This document shows, piece by piece, positions 45,056-54,940 of a DNA stretch of 64,000 bases (positions within the stretch are counted from its first letter, which is position 1; each line of letters starts with the position of its first letter). The DNA lies in contig CAWKAN010000030.1 of NCBI GenBank assembly GCA_963847615.1, forward strand, positions 71,244 to 135,243. Direction: 5' to 3'. This stretch comes from Palsa-883 sp963847615. Its GTDB lineage: Bacteria; Pseudomonadota; Alphaproteobacteria; Acetobacterales; Acetobacteraceae. A program made the position numbers and the translations under genes. The notes below the pieces were generated by a model that worked only from the letters and a program-made list of their open reading frames with translations, was not told where the DNA came from and did not search any database.

Positions 45056-45861
45056 ATGCCGCCCCGCCCCCGCCCCCTCCTCGTCGCCGTCTGGCGCTGG
45101 CTGCCGCGCTGCTGCTGCTCGGTCCGCTGCTGGGCTGCGCCACGCCGCCGCCGGCGAGCGATCCGGACGCGGTGGCCGAGTTCAACGAGGCCGACGACCC
45201 GCTGGAGCCGACCAACCGCGTGCTCTACACGATCAACGACGGGCTCGACACCATCATCCTGCGCCCGGCGGCGCTGACCTACCGGGCCGTGGTGCCCGAG
45301 CCGGTGCGCACCGGCGTGCACAACGTGCTGGCCAATCTCGATACCCCGGTGCAGCTCGGCAACGACGTGCTGCAGGCCAAGCCGCGGCGTGCCGGCGACA
45401 CGACGATGCGGTTCCTGATCAACACGACGCTGGGCGTGGCCGGCATCTTCGACGTGGCCAAGCGCCTCGGCTATCCGGATCACGACACCGATTTCGGCGT
45501 GACGCTGGCGCTGTGGGGCGTGCCGGACGGGCCGTTCCTGTTCCTGCCGGTGCTGGGCCCGAGCAATCCGCGCGACGCCATCGGCCGCGGCGTGGACTAT
45601 GCGGGCGATCCGTTCACCTGGGTCGGCCAGGGCGCCGTGGTCTCCGCGCTCGACTGGACGCGCTTCGGCCTGACCGTCCTCGACGCGCGGGAGCGGTTTC
45701 TTGACCCGGTCGAATCGATCAAGAAGACCGCGCTCGATCCCTATGCCACCTTCCGCAGCCTGTACCGCCAGCACCGCACGGCGCAGATCGCGGCGACAAG
45801 CAGCGACCAGCGCGCCACCATCCCGATCTGGTTTCCGCAGCCGGCGGCGGCCAAGAACTGA
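45056..45861 (+). pseudogene. mlaA: MlaA (VacJ) outer-membrane lipoprotein, frame broken in the signal peptide
   Basis: The mature part is intact: lipobox LLGC, then DPLEPTNRVLYTINDGLDTI, VLANLDTPVQLGNDVLQ, FLINTTLGVAGIFD, YPDHDTDFGVTLALWG and ALDPYATFRSLYRQ. No in-frame start precedes it. An ATG at 45056 gives MPPRPRPLLVAV in another frame; adding one base at about 45091 (GTCCTGG for GTCTGG) joins it to LALAAALLLLGPLLGC, a normal lipoprotein signal. MlaA removes mislocalised phospholipids from the outer leaflet of the outer membrane and passes them to MlaC, encoded just downstream. Confidence 0.88.
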
Positions 45862-45879
45862 CCGAGCCCGAGAGGCCAC

Positions 45880-46503
45880 ATGTTGAACCGACGCACATCC
45901 CTCTCCTTGATCGCCGCCCTGCCCGGCTTGCTGGCGTTGCCAGCCGGCCTTGCCCGGCCGGCCTATGCCTCCGCCGCGGGTGACCGCGCCAGCGCCTTCA
46001 TCGCGGCGATCGGTGAAAAGCTGGCCGCGGCGATCAACGGGACGGGGTCGCTGGAGCAGCGGCGCCAGGTGGTCGCCGGCATTATCGATGACACCGTGGA
46101 CGTGAACGGCGTGGCACGCTTCTGCCTCGGCCGCTTCTGGCGGACTGCGGCGCCGGCGCAGCAGCAGCAATACCTCAAGCTGTTCCGCGACATGCTGGTG
46201 ACGAACATCGCATCGAAGCTCGGCGAGTACAAGGGCGTGCGCTTCACCGTCGGCGCCACCCAGGATCGCGAGGACGGGGAGATCGTGTCCACCATTGTCG
46301 CCCGGCCGAACAACCCGCCCACCAATATTCAGTGGCTGGTCGCCAACGCGGCCAGCGATCCGAAGATCATCGACGTGATCGCCGAGGGGGTCTCGCTGCG
46401 CCTGACGCAACGCGACGACTACGCCTCGTTCATGAGCCAGCACGGCAACAACGTCGATGCGCTGCTGGCCGGGATGCGCAAGCTGGTCAGTCAGAACGGT
46501 TGA
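45880..46503 (+). CDS. mlaC: MlaC/Ttg2D phospholipid-binding periplasmic protein
   Basis: A 207-residue protein with an N-terminal signal (LSLIAALPGLLALPAG, probably cleaved after AYA). Conserved parts are DVNGVARFCLGRFWR, YLKLFRDMLVTNIASKL and IDVIAEGVSLRLTQRDDYAS. MlaC shuttles phospholipids between MlaA and the inner-membrane MlaFEDB complex. It follows mlaA by 18 bases. No mlaFEDB genes are in the window. Its last 13 bases overlap the convergent GNAT gene. Confidence 0.94.
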   Translation: MLNRRTSLSLIAALPGLLALPAGLARPAYASAAGDRASAFIAAIGEKLAAAINGTGSLEQRRQVVAGIIDDTVDVNGVARFCLGRFWRTAAPAQQQQYLKLFRDMLVTNIASKLGEYKGVRFTVGATQDREDGEIVSTIVARPNNPPTNIQWLVANAASDPKIIDVIAEGVSLRLTQRDDYASFMSQHGNNVDALLAGMRKLVSQNG

Positions 46504-47105
46504 TCCGCCGGCTGGCGAGCAGGTTCCTGGGGTAGGCCGTCCGGCTGTCCCGGCCGGCTCTCGCGCCTGCTCCCGGACCGGTTCGCCCCCAGGCTGCTTG
46601 GGGCCTGGCTTTGGTAGACCACCATCGCGAAGCCGTCCTGGATGAAGCCGTCGCACTCGGTCATGCCGATGCCGCCGAGCACGGTGCGCGAGGCGAAGTT
46701 GCTCGCCCGCGCCACCGCGATGATGCGTGCCAGCCCCGCCCGCTCGTGGCCGAAGCGCAGCGCGGCGAATGCGGCCTCGCGCGCCAGGCCGCGGCCCTGC
46801 GCCTCGGGCCAGAGGGCGAAGCGCAGTGCGACGCCGCGCCCGTCCGGCCGGTCCTTCAGCCCAGTGATCCCCAGGAAGGCGTTGCCCTGTCGTTCGCGCA
46901 CCGCCCAGATGCCGTAGCCATGGGCGCCCCAGAAGACCACGTCCCCGGCCAGCTCGGCCGCGGTCTCGGCCCACGACCGCACGCCGCCCAGCATCACCGC
47001 GAACACGCGGGGGTCCGCCTTCAGCGTGCGCAGCTCGGCGAGGTCCGTCCCCCCCACCGGGCGGAGGATCAGACGCGCGGTCGGCAGGGTCCGATAGAGG
47101 TCCAT
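46491..47105 (-). CDS. GNAT acetyltransferase (RimJ/RimL type)
   Basis: 204 residues. It starts MDLYRTLPTARLILRPVGGT and carries the acetyl-CoA-binding WPEAQGRGLAREAAFAALRF followed by NFASRTVLGGIGM. This is the pattern of N-terminal protein or small-molecule acetyltransferases; the target is unknown. The Arg/Pro-rich tail is probably disordered. The ATG at 47105 is preferred over a longer frame to 47207 that runs through a spacer repeat. Convergent with mlaC, overlapping by 13 bases. Confidence 0.85.
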   Translation of the reverse strand: MDLYRTLPTARLILRPVGGTDLAELRTLKADPRVFAVMLGGVRSWAETAAELAGDVVFWGAHGYGIWAVRERQGNAFLGITGLKDRPDGRGVALRFALWPEAQGRGLAREAAFAALRFGHERAGLARIIAVARASNFASRTVLGGIGMTECDGFIQDGFAMVVYQSQAPSSLGANRSGSRRESRPGQPDGLPQEPARQPADQPF

Positions 47106-47346
47106 CGCGGGCGGTATCGCGGCGTTGCAACAACAGCTAGCAACAAAGCCGCAAGGATGCCGGCGATGTCGCTTGCTACGAGACGCCCGAAACGCTGGCG
47201 CGTCCATCGTTTCGGGTCGCTGGCATCAGGCCATCAGGTGTTCAGCGCCGCGAACGCTCCCCGGCTGCGCCAGGGCGGTTTCCCGACGCACCACCAACGG
47301 CCCGACAGGATGCACGGGGCCTGGTTCGGGCCGCTTGGCATCAGGT
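47106..47346. repeat. Two palindromic spacer repeats (copies 3 and 4) between rho and the GNAT gene
   Basis: Copy 3 is at about 47180-47232 (CGCCCGAAACG...CGTTTCGGGTCGCTGGCATC), copy 4 at about 47298-47346 (CGGCCCGACAG...GGTTCGGGCCGCTTGGCATC). Both end in the TGG(C/T)ATCAGG block shared with copies 1 and 2. The TGA stop of rho (47341-47343, minus strand) lies within copy 4. No gene lies in the spacer. They could act as terminators or mRNA stabilisers for both converging and outgoing transcripts. Confidence 0.7.
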
Positions 47347-48615
47347 GTTCATCGCGTCGAAGAAATCATTGTTGGTCTTGCTGTATTTCAGCTTGTCCAG
47401 CAGGAACTCCATCGCATCGACGGTGCCCATCGGGTTGAGGATGCGGCGCAGCACCCACATCTTCGACAGCGTGCCCTTCTCGACCAGCAGCTCTTCCTTG
47501 CGCGTGCCCGACTTGGTGATGTCGATCGCCGGGAAGCTGCGCTTGTCGGACAGCTTGCGGTCCAGGATGATTTCCGAGTTGCCGGTGCCCTTGAACTCCT
47601 CGAAGATCACCTCGTCCATCCGGCTGCCGGTGTCGATCAGCGCGGTGGCGATGATGGTCAGGCTGCCGCCCTCTTCGATGTTGCGCGCCGCGCCGAAGAA
47701 CCGCTTCGGCTTCTGCAGCGCGTTGGCGTCCACGCCGCCGGTCAGCACCTTGCCCGAGGACGGCACCACCGTGTTGTAGGCGCGCGCCAGGCGGGTGATG
47801 CAGTCGAGCAGGATCACCACGTCGCGCTTGTGCTCGACCAGGCGCTTGGCCTTCTCCAGCACCATCTCGGTCACCTGCACGTGGCGGGTGGCCGGCTCGT
47901 CGAAGGTGGAGGCGATCACCTCGCCCTTCACCGAGCGCACCATGTCGGTGACTTCCTCCGGCCGCTCGTCGATCAGCAGCACGATCAGGAAGACTTCCGG
48001 ATGGTTGGCGGCGATCGCGGTGGCGATGTTCTGCAGCATCACCGTCTTGCCGGTGCGCGGCGGCGCGACGATCAGCGCGCGCTGGCCCTTGCCGATCGGG
48101 GCGATCAGGTCGATCACCCGCGGCGTGTAGTCCTTGGTCGGGCCCTTCGCCACGGACTGGAAATTCTCGACCTCCATCTTCAGCCGCTCATCGGGATAGA
48201 GCGGCGTCAGGTTGTCGAAATTGATCCGGTGGCGCACCGCCTCGGGCGGTTCGAAGTTGACCGTGTCGACCTTGAGCAGCGCGAAGTAGCGCTCGCCGTC
48301 CTTCGGCGCGCGGATCTGGCCTTCCACCGTATCGCCGGTGCGCAGGCCGAAGCGGCGCACCTGGGTGGGACTGACATAGATGTCGTCCGGCCCCGGCAGG
48401 TAGTTGGCCTCCGGGCTGCGCAGGAAGCCGAAGCCGTCGGGCAGGATTTCCAGCGTGCCGTCGCCGTGGATCGCCTGGTCGTTCTCCGCCAGGTTCTTCA
48501 GGATCGCGAACAGCATGTCCTGCTTGCGCAGTGACGAGGCGTTCTCGACCTGCAGTGATTCAGCGAAGCTCAGCAGGTCCGCTGGGGTCTTGGCCTTGAG
48601 TTCGGCGAGATGCAT
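47341..48615 (-). CDS. rho: Transcription termination factor Rho
   Basis: 424 residues. N-terminal MHLAELKAKTPADLLSFAES; RNA-binding cold-shock fold with DGFGFLRSPEANYLPGPDDI; P-loop APPRTGKT with IDERPEEVTDM and ILLDCITRLARAYN; C-terminal SGKVLTGGVDANALQKPKRF and SGTRKEELL. All RNA-release and ATPase motifs are normal. The ATG at 48615 is the family start. The stop falls within a spacer palindrome. Confidence 0.98.
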   Translation of the reverse strand: MHLAELKAKTPADLLSFAESLQVENASSLRKQDMLFAILKNLAENDQAIHGDGTLEILPDGFGFLRSPEANYLPGPDDIYVSPTQVRRFGLRTGDTVEGQIRAPKDGERYFALLKVDTVNFEPPEAVRHRINFDNLTPLYPDERLKMEVENFQSVAKGPTKDYTPRVIDLIAPIGKGQRALIVAPPRTGKTVMLQNIATAIAANHPEVFLIVLLIDERPEEVTDMVRSVKGEVIASTFDEPATRHVQVTEMVLEKAKRLVEHKRDVVILLDCITRLARAYNTVVPSSGKVLTGGVDANALQKPKRFFGAARNIEEGGSLTIIATALIDTGSRMDEVIFEEFKGTGNSEIILDRKLSDKRSFPAIDITKSGTRKEELLVEKGTLSKMWVLRRILNPMGTVDAMEFLLDKLKYSKTNNDFFDAMNT

Positions 48616-48957
48616 CGTCGTGAGGTCGCTCTGATGGTGACGGTGGCGGGCGGGGATGCCCGATTCGCGGTCGCCGCGCCATCGGTCGCCGATGGCGGGT
48701 TGCCGTCCCGTCGCTGGGAATTTAGGGCGGCGATCGATCGCCGCGGGAAGGAAGGAGAGCGGCACCGTAGGCAGCCGCGCGGGCGTCGTCAACGTCGCCA
48801 CATGGTCGCGATGCCCGCCGCCGTCAACCCCCGCCAGAGCAATCGGGCGAATGAAGCAAGCCGGGGCTCCGCCCCGAACCCCGCCAGGGGGCGCTGCCCC
48901 CCTGGCGGGGTTCGGGGCGGAGCCCCGGCTTCCCTTGCCTCGGACGATGGCCTGCGC
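48616..48957. other. Spacer upstream of rho
   Basis: About 340 bases between the emrB stop and the rho start. It holds the large hairpin listed at 48858-48932 and the rho promoter/leader. No gene is visible. Confidence 0.55.
48858..48932 (-). terminator. Large GC-rich hairpin after emrB
   Basis: AAGCCGGGGCTCCGCCCCGA... is followed after the loop by its inverted copy ending ...CGGAGCCCCGGCTT: arms of about 34 bases, practically perfect. It starts 25 bases past the emrB stop, in the right place for a terminator, though no U-run follows. A degraded relative (CGCCCTGAAACCCGCCAGGG...GGCGGAGCCCC) is at about 55.26-55.34 kb, so it is also a dispersed repeat. Confidence 0.6.
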
Positions 48958-50532
48958 TCAGCGCCGGCCGCCGATCCTGGTGGGACGGAACAGGAAGGTC
49001 AGCGGCACCGCCAGGAAGGCGATCACCGCGCACAGCTCGAACACATCCATATAGGCCAGCACCGCCGCCTGCTTGTTCAGCATCGCATTGATCAGCCCCA
49101 TCGCCGAGTGGTTGGCGGCGGCGGCGGTCTGGCCCAGGTCGATGAAGGTCTGCGTGGTTCGTGCCAGCAGGTCGCGGTACGGCTGGTCGAACGGGCTCAG
49201 ATGCTCGCTCAGGTGGGCGCGATGCACCTGCGATTGCTCGTTGACCATCGCCGTCGCCAGGGTGATGCCGATCGAGCCGACGATGTTGCGGAACATCGAG
49301 TAGAGCGCCGTCGCGTCGGGATTCAGCGCGCGCGGCATGGTGGAATAGGACAGCGTGTTGTTCGGCACGAACAGGAAGGCGAGGCCGACGGTCTGCACCG
49401 CGCGGAACAGCGCGAGCGTGGTGAAGTCGATGTCGGGCGTCAGGTTGTGCGTGTACCAGGACGCGGCGCCCAGCATCAGGAAGCCGAAGGCGACCAGATT
49501 CCGCGTCTGCACGTTCGGCAGCATGTATCGGCTGACAATCGGGATCAGCACGACCATGACCACCGCGCCGGGCGACAGCAGCAGCCCGGCGAGCAGCGCG
49601 GTGTAGCCCAGCCATTGCTGCGCCAGCGACGGGATCAGCAGGTTCGACGAATAGAGCAGCGCGCTGAGCAGCGCGATCATGGTGGCGCCGACGGCGAAGT
49701 TGCGATCGCCCAGGGCGCGCAGGTTGACGATCGGCTTGTCGGTCAGCAGCAGCCAGGCGACCGCGCCCGCCAGGCCCATCGCGGCGAGCAGCGCGAACAC
49801 CCGGATGGTGGGGGAGCCGAACCAGCCGGCGTCCTCGCCGCGGTCGAGCATGATCTGCAGCGAGCCGAGGCCGAGCGCGATCAGCCCGAGGCCGACCGCA
49901 TCGATATCCGCCAGCCGGGCGCGGTCGCGCTGCACCCAGGGCGGATCCTCCACCAGTTCCGCCACTGCGAGGAGCGCGAACAGGCCGATCGGTACGTTGA
50001 TCAGGAACATCCAGCGCCAGGAATAGGAATCGGTGATCCAGCCGCCCAGGATCGGCCCCAGGATCGGCGCGAAGATCACCGCGAAGGCGACCACCGCGAA
50101 GCCGCGGCTGCGCTGCGCCGGCTCGAACGCGTCCAGCACGATCGCCTGCTGGCAGGGCTGCAGGCCGCCGCCGAAGATGCCTTGCAGCAGCCGGAAGACG
50201 ACGAGCTGCGGCAGCGACGTGGCGGAGCCGCAGAGGAACGAGCAGACCGTGAACATCGCGATCGAGATCAGGAAGTAGCGCTTGCGCCCGAGCAGGCGGC
50301 TGAGCCAGCCGGCCAGCGGCATCACCACGCCGTTGGCGACCAGGTAGGAGGTCAGCGTCCAGGTCGCGTCGTCGTAGCTGGCCGACAGGCTGCCGGCGAT
50401 GTGCGGCACGCTGACATTGATGATCGTGCTGTCGAGGATCTCCATGAACGGCGCCATGCTCGCCACCACGGCGATCAGCATGGGGCTGGTGCGCGGGCGC
50501 CAGGCCGCGTCCAGCCCGACGAAGCCACTCAT
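48958..50532 (-). CDS. emrB: DHA2-family multidrug efflux MFS permease (EmrB)
   Basis: 524 residues, 14 hydrophobic helices. Motif A-like region WLSRLLGRKRYFLIS, MEILDSTIINVSVPHIAGSL in TM1 and GPILGGWI (motif C) are as in EmrB/QacA. It exports hydrophobic drugs by proton antiport through a tripartite pump with EmrA and a TolC-like channel. emrA lies 160 bases upstream on the same strand. Confidence 0.95.
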   Translation of the reverse strand: MSGFVGLDAAWRPRTSPMLIAVVASMAPFMEILDSTIINVSVPHIAGSLSASYDDATWTLTSYLVANGVVMPLAGWLSRLLGRKRYFLISIAMFTVCSFLCGSATSLPQLVVFRLLQGIFGGGLQPCQQAIVLDAFEPAQRSRGFAVVAFAVIFAPILGPILGGWITDSYSWRWMFLINVPIGLFALLAVAELVEDPPWVQRDRARLADIDAVGLGLIALGLGSLQIMLDRGEDAGWFGSPTIRVFALLAAMGLAGAVAWLLLTDKPIVNLRALGDRNFAVGATMIALLSALLYSSNLLIPSLAQQWLGYTALLAGLLLSPGAVVMVVLIPIVSRYMLPNVQTRNLVAFGFLMLGAASWYTHNLTPDIDFTTLALFRAVQTVGLAFLFVPNNTLSYSTMPRALNPDATALYSMFRNIVGSIGITLATAMVNEQSQVHRAHLSEHLSPFDQPYRDLLARTTQTFIDLGQTAAAANHSAMGLINAMLNKQAAVLAYMDVFELCAVIAFLAVPLTFLFRPTRIGGRR

Positions 50533-50692
50533 TGCAGCCGGCTCACGGCAGTCGGCTCGGTCGCACGGCGCCGCGCAGGTCCGATGTCCCGGGCGTTTTC
50601 CGTGCTCCGGTCACGTCAAACGGCCCGTTGGTCTGGTCCGTTCGTTGCGGCTGATCCACCCCCGGATGATCCACCAACTTCAAGCGGCCCGC

Positions 50693-51794
50693 TCATTTCA
50701 CTTGGACGGTCGGCTCGACCGAAAGCCCCAGGGGCAGCGGCAGCCCGGGCGGCAGACCACTGTCGATGGCGATCTTCACCGGCACGCGCTGCACCACCTT
50801 GACGAAGTTGCCGGTGGCGTTCTCCGCCGGGAAGGCGGCGAAGCGTGCGCCGGAGCCGCGCTGGATGCTGTCGACGTGGCCGGTCAGCTTCAGGTCGGGG
50901 TAGGCATCGACCCGGATCGCCACCCGCTGGCCGACGCGCATGCGGTCGAGTTGCGATTCCTTGAAGTTCGCGGTGATCCAGACGTCGGGCGTGACCAGCG
51001 CCATGATGGCCTGGCCGGGCTGCACGTAGTTGCCCTGTTCCACGGCGCGCCGGGTGACCCAGCCATCCTGTGGCGCGGTCACCTTGGTCCAGGACAGATT
51101 GAGCCTGGCCTGGTCGAGCCGCGCGCGGGCCAACGCCACCTGGGCCTCGAGTTCGCTCACCTGCGCTTCGGCACCCGCAATGAATTGGCGGACCATGTCG
51201 GCCTGCTGCAGTGCGGCCTGCGCCTGCGCGACCTTGGCCTCGGCATCGCGGCGCGTGGCGGTGGCGGCGTCGATGTCCTGCTGCGTGGTCGCCTGGCGCG
51301 GCAAGGCAAGCTGGCGGCGCGCATCGGCATCCGCCTTCACGCGTATCGCCTCCGCCGCGTCGAGCTGCGCCTGGGCGCTGGCGCGCCGGGCCGGGTAGTC
51401 GATGCGCGCGGTTTCCAGCTTCAGCCGCGCATTGTCGAGCCGCGCCTCGGCGATGCGCAGGTTGGCGGCGGCCTCGTCGCGCGTCGCCTCGTAGGCGCGC
51501 GGATCGATCCGGATCAGCGTCTGGCCGGCCTTGACGCGCGCGTTGTCGGTGACGTCGAGGGCCATGACGGTGCCGGCGACCTGCGGTGCGATCGTGATGG
51601 ATTGGCCGTCGGTGTAGGCGTCGTCCGTGCCCACCTCGTCCTTCGTCAGGGTACCAGTAGCCGGTGCCGACCAGCGCCCCGGCCAACAGGACGAGCAGCA
51701 GCGACAGCCGCGCCCAGACGGTCCGGCTGCGGCGCGTCCGGTACCGTGCCTCGATCGTCAAGGTCGGCTCGGCGGCTCTCGAAAGGTCGTCCAT
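50693..51794 (-). pseudogene. emrA: EmrA-type membrane fusion protein, frameshifted near the N-terminus
   Basis: About 366 residues if repaired. The start (MDDLSRAAEPTLTIEARYRT) and the single membrane helix LSLLLVLLAGALVGTGYWY are in one frame; the periplasmic part (GTDDAYTDGQSITIAPQVAG, the alpha-hairpin, and WVTRRAVEQGNYVQPGQ) in another. One extra base in the GGG run at 51649-51651 separates them; without it the junction is GYWYLTKDEVGTDDAYTDG, the expected EmrA sequence. As read, the protein would be cut off after the membrane anchor. It links EmrB to the outer-membrane channel. Confidence 0.92.
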
Positions 51795-51884
51795 CCATCG
51801 CGCTCCCGGGGATGCACGCTATAGTAGTAGTCATTACAGGCTGGCGTCAGTCGTGCCTACCCCGGGTGCAGGACGCGACCCTTG

Positions 51885-53657
51885 CTATTGGGCCAAGGCC
51901 TGGCTTCGGACCAACCTGGCATAGAGTCCATTGCCGCGCATCAATGTAGCGTGAGTTCCGCGTTCGATCGCGCGTCCGGCCTCCATGGCGATCACCTGCT
52001 CGGCGTCGCGCACGGTGGACAGCCGGTGCGCGATCACGATGGTGGTGCGGCCGCGGCGCAGGCGCGCCAGCGCCAATTGCACCGCGGCCTCGTTCTCGGT
52101 GTCCAGCGCGCTGGTCGCCTCGTCCAGCAGCAGGATACGCGGGTTGCGCAGCAGCGCACGGGCGAGCGCGACGCGCTGGCGCTGCCCGCCGGACAGCCGC
52201 TGCCCACCGGTCCCGACCCTGGTGGCGTAGCCTTGCGGCAGGGCGGCGATGAAGTCCGCCGCCGCCGCCGCCGCCGCCGCGGCGACCACCTCGTCGTCGC
52301 TGGCACCCGGCCGGCCCATGCGGATGTTGGCGGCGACGGAATCGTCGAACAGCAGCGCATCCTGGCCGACATAGGCGATGGCATCGCGCAGGCTGGTCAG
52401 GGTCGCCTCGCGCACGTCGGTGCCGTCGATGCGCACCGCGCCGGCGGTGACGTCGTGCAGCCGGGGGATCAACGCCAGCGCCGTGGACTTGCCGGCGCCG
52501 GACGGTCCGACCAAGGCGACGGTGGTGCCGGGCGCGGCGTCGAAGCTAAGCCCGGCCAGTCCGACGCGCCCATCCGGATAGACGAAGCGCACGTCGTCGA
52601 ACACCACATGGCCGTGGCCGGGCGGGAGCGCGACGGCATCCGGCGGTTCGGCGATGCGTGGCGCCTCGTCGATCACGCTGTAAACCCGGATCAACCCGGC
52701 GAGCCCCTCCTGCACCGCGGCATTCAGCGAGCCCAGCGCGCGCAGCGGGCGCGAGGCGATCAGCAACGCGGCGACGAAGCCGGTGAAGTTGCCGATGGTG
52801 TTGGCGCCGACCGCTGCGCGCCAGCCGGCGAAGCCGATCACCGCGGCCACCGCGACGCCGCCCAGCACCTCCAGCACCGGATCGATCCGCGCGCGGGTCT
52901 TGGCGATGCGGACCAGCGCGCGGTACAGCGCGTCGAACGCGGTGCGGGCGCGCTCGGTCTCCGCCGCCTCCAGCCGATAGGCGCGCACCGTGCGGGCCTG
53001 GGCAAAGCTTTCGTTCAGCAGCACGGCGGTCTCGCCCATGCGCTCCTGCATGCCGCCGGAGGCGCGGCGGACCCGGCGGCCGATGCGCTGGATCGGTACC
53101 GCCGCCAGCGGATACAGCGCGGCGGCGATCAGGCTGAGCAGCCAGTCGAGATACAGCATCGAGGCAACCAGCCCGACCACCGTCACCAGATCGGCGACGC
53201 CGCTCACCGCGCGGGTCAGCGCCTCGCGGATCACCGCGGCATCGGTGGTGAAGCGGGCGGCCAACTGGGCCGGCGCCTCGCGCTCGACCCGGGCCAGATC
53301 GGCGCGTGCCAAATGCGCGAACATCCGGCCCTGCAGCTCGCGGATCACCAGCAGGACCATCTGCTGGACCTGCACGTTCTGGAAATACTGCGCCAACGCC
53401 TTCGCCGTCGTGACGACGATGACCAGGGCCGGAAGCTGGTAGAGGATCCGCTTGTCGCGGGCGGTGAACATCTGGAAGGCATGGTCGATCACCACCGGGT
53501 ACAAGGCGGTGGCGCCGGCCATCAGCCCGGTCAGCAGAAGCACTAGCAGCAGCCGGGTCTTGTGATGGCGGATATGCTCACCCCACAGCCGGGTCAGCAA
53601 CGCACGCGTCAAGTCGCGCTCCGGCAACAGCGCAGCTTCGGGGACTGGGGCATCCAT
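51885..53657 (-). CDS. ABC transporter, fused permease-ATPase (MsbA-like)
   Basis: 590 residues: six-helix exporter domain (about 30-330) and an ATPase domain with Walker A GPSGAGKST, YVGQDALLFDD, signature RLSGGQRQRVALARA, Walker B ILLLDEATSALD and HRLSTVRDAEQ. It belongs to the MsbA/lipid A exporter-like group; substrate is not proven. A run of nine alanines (EVVAAAAAAAAADF) comes from a GCC microsatellite. It lies 90 bases upstream of emrA on the same strand. Confidence 0.93.
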   Translation of the reverse strand: MDAPVPEAALLPERDLTRALLTRLWGEHIRHHKTRLLLVLLLTGLMAGATALYPVVIDHAFQMFTARDKRILYQLPALVIVVTTAKALAQYFQNVQVQQMVLLVIRELQGRMFAHLARADLARVEREAPAQLAARFTTDAAVIREALTRAVSGVADLVTVVGLVASMLYLDWLLSLIAAALYPLAAVPIQRIGRRVRRASGGMQERMGETAVLLNESFAQARTVRAYRLEAAETERARTAFDALYRALVRIAKTRARIDPVLEVLGGVAVAAVIGFAGWRAAVGANTIGNFTGFVAALLIASRPLRALGSLNAAVQEGLAGLIRVYSVIDEAPRIAEPPDAVALPPGHGHVVFDDVRFVYPDGRVGLAGLSFDAAPGTTVALVGPSGAGKSTALALIPRLHDVTAGAVRIDGTDVREATLTSLRDAIAYVGQDALLFDDSVAANIRMGRPGASDDEVVAAAAAAAAADFIAALPQGYATRVGTGGQRLSGGQRQRVALARALLRNPRILLLDEATSALDTENEAAVQLALARLRRGRTTIVIAHRLSTVRDAEQVIAMEAGRAIERGTHATLMRGNGLYARLVRSQALAQ

Positions 53658-53801
53658 CCGTGCGATGTATCAGGCGACCTCCGCCTTCGCCAGCACCCCC
53701 CCAAGGGCAATCCTACGGCATTCACCTATCGTTGCCCGAGGCGGTCGGCGCGCTCCGGTGATGCGACCTGGGCGCTGGCTGCATCGCCAGCAAGTAAGGC
53801 T

Positions 53802-54921
53802 TTCCTGCGCATTCAAGAAGAACTTCTGCCCTGGCTCGACGATACGATGGTCGGCCCGCTGAGCGGATACCATCGGCAACTGGTCAGCGTGCTGGGATTG
53901 GCACGGATCGAGGCGTTCCTGCCGGGCTGGCAAGGACTGCCAGGGCGCCCGCCATCTGAACGCGCGGCCCTGGCACGCGCCTTCGTCGCAAAAGCTGTGT
54001 TCAACATTCCGACCACCCGCCTGCTGATCGGCATGCTATCCGCCGACAAGGCATTGCGCCGCTTATGCGGCTGGCAGCGCGCCGGCGAGGTCCCCAGCGA
54101 AGCAACGTTCTCGCGCGCCTTCGCGGTCTTCGCCGCGAGTGCCCTGCCATCCAGACTGCATGACGCGCTGATCAAGGAAACTCACGCGGATCGGTTGGTT
54201 GGGCACATCTCACGCGACAGTACAGCGATCGAGGCCCGCGAGAAACCAGCAAAACCAGACCAGCCGGTGCCAGCCGCGCAACCCAAATGCAAGCGTGGTC
54301 GTCCACCCAAGGGCGAGATCCGACCCACGCAGCCGCCACGCCGGATCGAGCGCCAACTGGGCATGACATTGGCTGCGATGCTGGCCGATCTTCCCCGGCA
54401 CTGCGACGTGGGAGCCAAGCGCAATGCCAAGGGATACCAGGAATCCTGGATCGGCTATAAGCTGCATATCGACAGCGCGGATGGCGAGATACCGATCAGT
54501 TGCGTGCTCACGTCAGCGTCCGTGCATGACAGCCAAGTGGCCATTCCGCTCGCCACCATGACCGCCGCGCGAAGTCACCAACCTGTATGACCTGATGGAC
54601 AGCGCCTACGATGTTGCGGAGATCAAACAGCACAGTCGCGAGCTCAATCATGTTCCGATCATCGACATCAATCCGCGGGCGACCCCTGGGCTGAAGCAGG
54701 AACTGGCGCAGGAGGCGAGGCGGCAACGCTTGGTCGGGCATCGCATGGCGGAACAGGTTCGCTACGGTGAACGCAGCACGGCCGAGCGGGTCAACGGCGG
54801 GCTGAAAGACAACCATGGCGGTCGGACCGTACGGGTGCGCGGACCGGTCAAGGTGATGTGGCACCTGATGTTTGGCGTGTTGAGTTTCACCGCGCTGCAA
54901 CTGCTGCGTCTGGTTACGTAA
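53802..54921 (+). pseudogene. DDE transposase, frameshifted
   Basis: About 373 residues if repaired. Visible parts are GPLSGYHRQLVSVLGLARIE, SRDSTAIEAREKPAKP (first Asp), WIGYKLHIDSADGEIPIS with TSASVHDSQVAIPL, LYDLMDSAYD (second Asp) and AERVNGGLKDNHGGR (Glu). An extra A at 54572-54573 breaks the frame between TAAR and VTNLYDLMD. No ATG precedes the conserved FLRIQEELLPWLDD; a non-ATG start or the ATG at 53847 is possible. I could not find convincing terminal repeats, so the IS boundaries are undefined. It lies between the MsbA-like gene and MITE copy 2. Confidence 0.82.
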
Positions 54922-54940
54922 CCTCCGGGTTAAAATTCTT

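Noticed and set aside
54571..54600. Programmed frameshift in the transposase
   Set aside because: No slippery A-run or stem is present; a single extra A restores the frame, in line with other one-base errors in the window.
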